This document shows positions 7,773 to 11,715 of a DNA stretch of 11,715 nt, in pieces. The notes beneath the pieces are model-generated. The model was not told the origin of the DNA, ran no database searches, and saw nothing but the letters and a program-made list of their open reading frames with translations. How positions within the stretch are numbered: the first letter of the stretch is position 1; every line of letters begins with the position of its first letter. The stretch is from Thermoplasmata archaeon (lineage in GTDB: Archaea; Thermoplasmatota; E2; UBA202; JdFR-43): positions 1-11,715 of the forward strand of contig JAGGYX010000109.1 in NCBI GenBank assembly GCA_021162305.1. Reading direction: 5' to 3'. The position numbers and the translations under genes are program-made.

Positions 7773-8724
7773 ACAGGCAAAGAAATCTGGTGAGACTTTT
7801 ATGCACTCTGTAGGGATGAATTTCCAGCAATTCAAAATATTTTTTTCCTATGTTAATGAATTCTCGATTTGAAATTCCAGCCATTATATAGCCAGATTCA
7901 ATCCATTCATCAAATTTTTTGAATGCATCCTCATATAAATTTTTTAGATTTCCCCCTACATAGGATGCTCTTCCATATGGAAAATCTGTTACAATAGCAT
8001 TTCCTCTTGCATTTACATTTCTCATGTCATCTGCATATATTTTGCTTTCTATTCCAAAATATTCCATATTCTTTTTGCATCCATCTGCAATCCACTTTTT
8101 TGTTTCTATTCCTATAACCTTTGCTCCCATCAATCCAGCTTCTATCAAAATTGTTCCTGTCCCGCAGAAAGGGTCAATTATTGTATTTTTTTCCCTTACT
8201 CTTGCAATATTCACCATTGCTCTTGCCAGACGAGGATGAATCGTTATGGGCAGTTCAAATGGTTTCTGTTTCCTCTCTTCAAATTGATGTCTGTCTATTT
8301 TAAATAGTTCTTTTGTAATGTAAAGCTTTTTATAGGAATATATTTTGATTAAATTTTCAGGATGCTTAATATTCACCTTGGAGTGTGTTGCCTCCATCAT
8401 TTTTTTTCCAAATTCTTTTTTTAATGCATTTGAAGAAAATCTCTTATCAAAATTTATTACCTCTATCTTAAAACTTCCTTCAATTTGTATGTTACGAATG
8501 GCATTTTCCACCTCATGTTTTTTTCCGCTGGCTAAAACTTCATTTATGCTATGGCTAAGTGCAAGCCTTCCTGCAATTTTTTTTATTTTACCTGATATAT
8601 CAAAAATTGCCAATCTGTTGTTGTGATAAATTTCTTTTCCTGCTTTTTCTGCTTCCATTATTCCTCTTAACTCTGCCATTGGCAATGTTGCATGCTCACC
8701 TGAAAGCTCAAAGAGGCACAGCAT
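7756..8724 (-). CDS. tRNA (guanine-N2) methyltransferase, Trm-G10/Trm11-like
   Basis: A 322-residue THUMP plus Rossmann-fold protein of the archaeal family that methylates N2 of guanosine 10 in tRNA using S-adenosylmethionine. The N-terminal half (about 1-140) fits the NFLD/THUMP RNA-binding region. The C-terminal half carries the SAM-binding DPFCGTGTILIEA (184-196), an acidic residue after strand 2 (IGIE, 205-208), ADDMRN (231-236) and the catalytic TDFPYGRAS (246-254). Both the usual length and the motif order match. The catalytic motif is normally [ND]PPY; here the first Pro is replaced by Phe (F248), which may be tolerated because that position is known to vary. A related N2-guanine methyltransferase of the same fold cannot be excluded. 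The gene converges on pdxT with a 17-bp overlap and is divergent from the zinc-finger gene. Confidence 0.88.
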   Translation of the reverse strand: MLCLFELSGEHATLPMAELRGIMEAEKAGKEIYHNNRLAIFDISGKIKKIAGRLALSHSINEVLASGKKHEVENAIRNIQIEGSFKIEVINFDKRFSSNALKKEFGKKMMEATHSKVNIKHPENLIKIYSYKKLYITKELFKIDRHQFEERKQKPFELPITIHPRLARAMVNIARVREKNTIIDPFCGTGTILIEAGLMGAKVIGIETKKWIADGCKKNMEYFGIESKIYADDMRNVNARGNAIVTDFPYGRASYVGGNLKNLYEDAFKKFDEWIESGYIMAGISNREFINIGKKYFELLEIHPYRVHKSLTRFLCLFKKEK

Positions 8725-8727
8725 ATA

Positions 8728-8739
8728 CTATAAATATTT
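8728..8739 (+). promoter_or_regulatory. TATA box of the zinc-finger gene
   Basis: CTATAAATATTT is a strong TATA match. Its TATAAATA core is centred 24-25 nt upstream of the ATG at 8757 but only about 10 nt before the in-frame ATG at 8742. The spacing therefore selects 8757 as the leaderless start. It lies directly beside the opposing TATA box at 8746-8754. Confidence 0.55.
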
Positions 8740-8745
8740 CCATGT

Positions 8746-8754
8746 GTTATATAT
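8746..8754 (-). promoter_or_regulatory. TATA box of the tRNA methyltransferase gene
   Basis: On the minus strand this reads ATATATAAC, centred about 26 nt upstream of the methyltransferase ATG at 8724, as for a leaderless transcript. It is only about 17 bp centre to centre from the opposing zinc-finger TATA box. A near-identical TATATA copy lies 18 bp further away at 8763-8774. Confidence 0.5.
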
Positions 8755-8756
8755 GC

Positions 8757-8921
8757 ATGGGTTGCTATATATGCGGGGCAAGAGAATTCACAAAATGCCA
8801 TCATTGCAGTCAGCCAATTTGCAAGGAGCATTCTCATTTTATTGAAGAAATAGGCGCTTATTTGTGCGATTCTTGTTATCTTGCTTATAAAAATGGCAGC
8901 CCGAATATTCTATCGGAGTAA
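8757..8921 (+). CDS. Small zinc-finger protein, B-box/AN1-like
   Basis: A 54-residue protein dominated by metal ligands: C3-x2-C6, C14-x2-C17, C22-x2-H25-x-H27 and C37-x2-C40. Eight or more ligands in this order fit a cross-braced pair of zinc ions as in B-box, AN1 or related treble-clef fingers. Small archaeal zinc proteins of similar length and pattern exist, such as DUF2180-like ones, but I cannot assign a family with certainty. There is no signal peptide or membrane segment, so it should act in the cytoplasm, perhaps through nucleic-acid or protein binding. An in-frame ATG at 8742 would add MCYIC and give 59 residues; the TATA box favours 8757. The stop codon lies just before the thermosome TATA box. 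It is divergent from the tRNA methyltransferase, and its reading frame upstream of 8742 is antisense to that gene and not real. Confidence 0.75.
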   Translation: MGCYICGAREFTKCHHCSQPICKEHSHFIEEIGAYLCDSCYLAYKNGSPNILSE

Positions 8922-8922
8922 A

Positions 8923-8931
8923 TTTTATATA
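8923..8931 (+). promoter_or_regulatory. TATA box of the thermosome gene
   Basis: TTTTATATA is a near-ideal archaeal TATA box preceded by a purine-rich stretch that could serve as BRE. It is centred about 35 nt before the ATG at 8962, which predicts a transcript starting near 8952 with a leader of about 10 nt. It begins just after the stop codon of the zinc-finger gene. Confidence 0.62.
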
Positions 8932-8952
8932 GAAGAAGTAATATAGCGTTTT

Positions 8953-8958
8953 GGTGAT
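8953..8958 (+). promoter_or_regulatory. Shine-Dalgarno of the thermosome gene
   Basis: GGTGAT is a perfect six-base complement of the conserved archaeal 16S rRNA 3' end (ATCACC) and ends 3 nt before the ATG. With the promoter at 8923 the short leader would contain it. The other gene starts here lack such a site, so the thermosome seems to use a different initiation mode. Confidence 0.62.
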
Positions 8959-8961
8959 AAA

Positions 8962-10590
8962 ATGTTGACAGGAAAGACCCCAATTTTAATATTGAAGGAA
9001 GGAACCGAAAGGGAGAAAGGTAGAGAAGCGCAGTATAATAACATCAGAGCAGCAATTGCAATAGCAGATGCAGTTCGCTCTACAATGGGACCAAAAGGAA
9101 TGGACAAAATGCTTGTGGACAGCATGGGAGACGTTGTAATAACAAATGACGGCGTTACCATCCTGAAGGAAATAGACGTTGAACATCCCGCCGCCAAAAT
9201 GCTTGTGGAAGTGGCGAAGGCTCAGGACCAGGAATGCGGCGACGGAACTACAACAGCCGTCGTTCTTGCTGGCGAGTTGCTGAAATATGCACAGGATTTG
9301 ATTGATCAGAACATTCATCCAACACTCATAGCAGATGGCTATCGTCTGGCAAGCAAAAAGGCTGTTGAGATACTCGAAAGAAATGCAATGGATGTTAAGC
9401 CAGAGGATGAGGAAGTGCTTAAAAAGATAGCAGAAACAGCAATGACAGGAAAGGTTGCAGCTGCAAACAAGGAAATGCTTGCTGATATTGCATATAAAGC
9501 AGTGAAAGCCATTGTTGAAGAAGTTGATGGCGAAATAAGAGTTGATTTGGATAATGTCAAAGTGGAGAAGAAGCAGGGTGGTTCCGTAGAAGACACTGAA
9601 CTTGTAGAAGGCGTTATACTTGACAAGGAGAGAGTTCATCCAAATATGCCAACCGTTGTTGAAAATGCAAAGATATTGCTTTTGAATGCTCCACTGGAAG
9701 TAAGAAAAACAGAGGTCGATGCTCAGATAAGAATAACAGACCCAGAACAATTGCAGAAATTCTTGGAAGGCGAGGAACAGATGATAAAGGAAATGGTTGA
9801 CAAAATAAAGGCAAGTGGTGCCAATGTTGTCATATGCCAGAAGGGTATTGATGATTTGGCTCAATACTATCTTGCAAAAGCAGGAATATTTGCAGTGAGG
9901 AGAGTAAAGAAATCAGATATGGAAAAACTTGCAAAAGCTACAGGAGCTTCTATTCTGTCAGGTTTGGAAGAAATTAAGGAAAGTGATCTGGGCGAGGCTG
10001 GAAGAGTGGAGGAAAAGAAAATCGGTGATGACAAGATGACATTCATAACAGGATGCAAGAGTGCAAAAGCAGTAAGTATACTTGTAAGGGGAGGAACAGA
10101 GCATGTTGTTGATGAAATTGAGCGTGGACTGCATGATGCATTAAGCGTTATAGCAGTAACTATCGAGGATGGAAAGATGGCAACAGGCGGCGGCTCCGCG
10201 GCGATGGAAATTGCTCTGGGCTTGCGTGACTATGCTGCTACTGTTGGAGGAAGAGAGCAGCTTGCTATAGAAGCCTTTGCAAATGCAATTGAAGTTGTTC
10301 CTCGTGCCCTCGCAACAAATGCAGGACTTGACCCAATAGACATACTCATTAAGCTCAGACAGGCTCACAAGGAAGATAAGAAATATCATGGCGTTGATGT
10401 GTATTCAGGAGAGATAAAAGACATGAAAGAAGCTTTTGTTATCGAACCATTACGTGTTGGAGTGCAGGCAATTAAATCTGCCACAGAAGCAGCGATAATG
10501 ATATTGCGTATCGATGACGTCATTGCAGCAAGAGAAATGGAGAAGAGCAAGGGAGGCAAAGGACCAGAAATGCCAGAAGGAGAATACTGA
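8962..10590 (+). CDS. ths: Thermosome subunit (group II chaperonin)
   Basis: An ATP-driven protein-folding chamber of the cytoplasm, built from two stacked rings, with no GroES partner because the lid is built in. The 542-residue length is normal. Visible in order: equatorial [11 protein letters not shown] (41-51), NDGVTIL (62-68), the ATP-binding GDGTTT (93-98, with D94), the apical domain (about 215-365), the second equatorial part with [16 protein letters not shown] (401-416, with D403 the likely hydrolysis Asp), and LDPIDIL near 456-462. The tail ends [12 protein letters not shown] without the long Gly/Met repeats of many thermosomes. All motifs are intact. The TATA box and Shine-Dalgarno are both strong, as expected for an abundant, heat-responsive protein, although I see no clear heat-shock operator. 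An insertion sequence lies 35 bp downstream in the same orientation. Whether it forms a homo- or hetero-oligomer cannot be told from one gene. Confidence 0.98.
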   Translation: MLTGKTPILILKEGTEREKGREAQYNNIRAAIAIADAVRSTMGPKGMDKMLVDSMGDVVITNDGVTILKEIDVEHPAAKMLVEVAKAQDQECGDGTTTAVVLAGELLKYAQDLIDQNIHPTLIADGYRLASKKAVEILERNAMDVKPEDEEVLKKIAETAMTGKVAAANKEMLADIAYKAVKAIVEEVDGEIRVDLDNVKVEKKQGGSVEDTELVEGVILDKERVHPNMPTVVENAKILLLNAPLEVRKTEVDAQIRITDPEQLQKFLEGEEQMIKEMVDKIKASGANVVICQKGIDDLAQYYLAKAGIFAVRRVKKSDMEKLAKATGASILSGLEEIKESDLGEAGRVEEKKIGDDKMTFITGCKSAKAVSILVRGGTEHVVDEIERGLHDALSVIAVTIEDGKMATGGGSAAMEIALGLRDYAATVGGREQLAIEAFANAIEVVPRALATNAGLDPIDILIKLRQAHKEDKKYHGVDVYSGEIKDMKEAFVIEPLRVGVQAIKSATEAAIMILRIDDVIAAREMEKSKGGKGPEMPEGEY

Positions 10591-10607
10591 GCTTCTCCCT
10601 CTTTTTT
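10579..10607 (+). terminator. Hairpin plus T-run after the thermosome gene
   Basis: GGAGAA at 10579-10584 pairs perfectly with TTCTCC at 10593-10598 across an 8-nt loop that contains the stop codon, and is followed by a run of six T at 10602-10607. A further T-tract and the palindrome TTTTTATAAAAA (10611-10622) follow. This is a good candidate for the end of the thermosome transcript, just before the insertion sequence. Confidence 0.55.
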
Positions 10608-10625
10608 AAATTTTTATAAAAAAAT

Positions 10626-10644
10626 GGGTTTGTCGAAAAAATCG
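10626..10644 (+). repeat. Left terminal inverted repeat of the IS
   Basis: GGGTTTGTCGAAAAAATCG, matched by the reverse complement of 11697-11715 with four mismatches, three of them among the four innermost positions. Confidence 0.82.
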
Positions 10645-10649
10645 TGAAA

Positions 10650-10656
10650 TTTAAAT
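10650..10656 (+). promoter_or_regulatory. Possible TATA box of the transposase gene
   Basis: TTTAAAT is centred about 31 nt upstream of the ATG at 10684 and predicts a transcript start near 10677-10680. The native mRNA would then begin after the left arm of the inverted repeat at 10655-10666. The motif is AT-rich and the call is tentative. Confidence 0.42.
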
Positions 10657-10691
10657 TCCCATCCCCGTTAGAGGAAACAGGGGATGGGAAT
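10655..10691 (+). promoter_or_regulatory. Perfect 12-bp inverted repeat covering the transposase start codon
   Basis: ATTCCCATCCCC (10655-10666) and GGGGATGGGAAT (10680-10691) are exact reverse complements with a 13-nt loop. In RNA this is a strong GC-rich hairpin in an AT-rich setting. The right arm contains the ATG at 10684 and most of the next in-frame ATG at 10690. The loop contains GAGG, a possible Shine-Dalgarno 9 nt before the ATG. See the findings for a possible role in blocking translation of read-through mRNA. Confidence 0.75.
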
Positions 10692-11679
10692 GAAATACTG
10701 GAAAAGATATGATGCAAAATATAAATTAGGTAATATTAAAAACCTTTACTATTTTATTCAATCAAAAGCAAAGAAACTCGGAAAACCATTTGATAGAAAG
10801 AGTAAGAGAGGAAGACCCTATTCTATCAGCCCATATGAATATGTAGCTGTGTTTATCATCTCTACATTGCTTGATTTCAGTCTGAGAGATAATGAACTTG
10901 TATCAGATATATTGTGTGAGAAACACATCGATCATAGCACATTTGGGAAAGCATTTCATAGAATATCGTATATCTATCTCAAAAAATTGCTTATAATGAT
11001 AAGAAATGAAATAAGGAATATTTTTGGAAACGTAGAACATGTTTTAATTGCAGATTCAACAGGAGTGATAACAGATAGAGCATATGCAAAAACTATAATC
11101 AAATGCAAAAAGAAAAAGAGAAAAATTGTGGAAAAGATGAATATTCTTGCAGAATATTATCCAAGTAAGAAAGCCATAGTTATTGCAACTGGGGATGCCT
11201 TCTTTTCTTCAGATGCATATTCCGCCGTTAAAATGTTAGATGAAATTGATTTGGATGCTGAAATTTTATTTGCAGATGCAGGATTTGATTATGAAGGCTT
11301 ATTTGAAAAATGTTTCAAGCAACAAATTAAGCCAATAATAAAGCAAAGAAAATATGATAAAAGCCCAAGAAAGTATAGAAAGAAAACTTTGGAAGTATTT
11401 GATGAAGAAGCATATAAAAAATTTAGAGGAGTAATAGAAGGAATATTTGGGGGATTGGAAACAAGAAGGTTGTTATTCACTCGCTATAAGAAAAAGTCCA
11501 TGAGAATGAAACATATAATTGCCATGGCAATTGTGCATAATATAAATACTTACATGGCAAATTTTTCTTTTGTATCGTTATCATTTCATCTTAATATTTG
11601 CATTTTTCATTCTATCTCTCGATGTAGAAAGGAATTCTATTCGAGTTTATTCAATTCTTCTATGATGATGAAACAATAA
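10684..11679 (+). CDS. DDE transposase, IS4/IS5-like
   Basis: This 331-residue protein catalyses excision and insertion of the element. The N-terminal part (about 1-110) contains KRGRPYSISPYEYVAV, as in IS5-type transposases. The RNase H-like catalytic core shows D124 in LIADSTGV, D198 in LFADAGFD and E252 in RGVIEGIFGGLETRR, giving a complete DDE set with the expected Y/R/E-type C-terminal signature. The last 35-40 residues, after NINTYMANF, look low in complexity and may lie beyond the conserved fold. A second ATG at 10690 is nearby. The reading frame is open throughout, so the element may be active. I cannot place it in a named ISfinder subgroup without a search. Confidence 0.9.
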   Translation: MGMKYWKRYDAKYKLGNIKNLYYFIQSKAKKLGKPFDRKSKRGRPYSISPYEYVAVFIISTLLDFSLRDNELVSDILCEKHIDHSTFGKAFHRISYIYLKKLLIMIRNEIRNIFGNVEHVLIADSTGVITDRAYAKTIIKCKKKKRKIVEKMNILAEYYPSKKAIVIATGDAFFSSDAYSAVKMLDEIDLDAEILFADAGFDYEGLFEKCFKQQIKPIIKQRKYDKSPRKYRKKTLEVFDEEAYKKFRGVIEGIFGGLETRRLLFTRYKKKSMRMKHIIAMAIVHNINTYMANFSFVSLSFHLNICIFHSISRCRKEFYSSLFNSSMMMKQ

Positions 11680-11696
11680 ATCATGATTGTTTTTGG

Positions 11697-11715
11697 TTAA
11701 TTTTTCGACAACCCC
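11697..11715 (-). repeat. Right terminal inverted repeat of the IS
   Basis: Read on the minus strand from 11715: GGGGTTGTCGAAAAATTAA, matching the left repeat at 15 of 19 positions. The window stops at its outer base, so one more base may belong to it. Confidence 0.82.

Larger units (their letters stand above)
10626..11715 (+). mobile_element. Insertion sequence, IS4/IS5-like, about 1.09 kb
   Basis: Bounded by imperfect terminal inverted repeats: GGGTTTGTCGAAAAAATCG at 10626 and, on the minus strand from 11715, GGGGTTGTCGAAAAATTAA. They match at 15 of 19 positions, including 15 of the first 17. The element carries a single DDE transposase gene in the thermosome direction. The right end coincides with the last base of the window, so one or more outer bases and the target duplication cannot be seen. 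Size and gene content are typical of a simple IS. The left flank is the A/T-rich 3' region of the thermosome gene. Confidence 0.85.

Noticed and set aside
8559..8741. N-terminal extension of the zinc-finger frame (MQAFLQFF...)
   Set aside because: It lies antisense inside the methyltransferase gene and encodes a hydrophobic run typical of shadow translation. The TATA box at 8728-8739 places the real start downstream.
8986..9864. A long minus-strand open frame of 292 codons across the thermosome gene
   Set aside because: It is fully antisense to a gene with every chaperonin motif intact. Its composition (many Cys, Phe and His, no domain) is that of a shadow frame.
1..11715. CRISPR array, tRNA, rRNA or defence system
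   Set aside because: No regularly spaced repeats, cloverleaf-forming sequences, rRNA stretches or defence-gene motifs were seen on either strand. Apart from the IS, all long genes are recognisable housekeeping, surface or secreted proteins.

Overview
The window reads as chromosomal DNA from a low-GC archaeon. Four things support Archaea: a threonyl-tRNA synthetase with the archaeal type of N-terminal editing domain, a group II chaperonin (thermosome), a THUMP/Rossmann tRNA methyltransferase of the archaeal Trm-G10 kind, and TATA boxes 21-26 nt upstream of most start codons, which is the spacing of leaderless archaeal transcripts. The secreted papain-like peptidase with a C-terminal Ig-like domain, together with the leaderless promoters, would suit a euryarchaeal or Thermoplasmatota lineage, perhaps from sediment. 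That placement is inference; no rRNA is present.

Layout. (1) 140-2347 (+): a large, probably glycosylated surface protein made of three tandem DUF3068-like units held by N- and C-terminal membrane helices. (2) 2348-4144 (-): threonyl-tRNA synthetase, meeting gene 1 tail to tail with no spacer. (3) 4190-4975 (-): a metallo-beta-lactamase-fold hydrolase upstream of thrS. (4) 5050-6141 (+), divergent from gene 3: a secreted papain-family cysteine peptidase. (5) 6178-7182 and 7179-7772 (+): pdxS and pdxT, overlapping by ATGA, which encode the two subunits of PLP synthase. (6) 7756-8724 (-): the tRNA guanine-N2 methyltransferase, whose 3' end overlaps pdxT by 17 bp. (7) 8757-8921 (+): a 54-residue zinc-finger protein divergent from gene 6, with both TATA boxes packed into about 32 bp. 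(8) 8962-10590 (+): thermosome subunit, the only gene here with both a clear TATA box and a Shine-Dalgarno. (9) 10626-11715 (+): an insertion sequence with imperfect terminal inverted repeats and one DDE transposase. Its right repeat ends on the last base of the window, as happens when a contig breaks at a multicopy element.

Most genes are housekeeping: translation (thrS, tRNA methylation), cofactor synthesis (pdxST) and protein folding. To these are added a secreted peptidase and a surface protein. Packing is extreme, with zero or negative spacing at both convergent junctions and very short intergenic gaps. I saw no CRISPR array, tRNA, rRNA, defence island or new multi-gene system. The most interesting signals are a perfect 12-bp inverted repeat over the transposase start codon, placed so that only read-through mRNA would fold it; the triple DUF3068 surface protein; and the interleaved divergent promoters around the zinc-finger gene.
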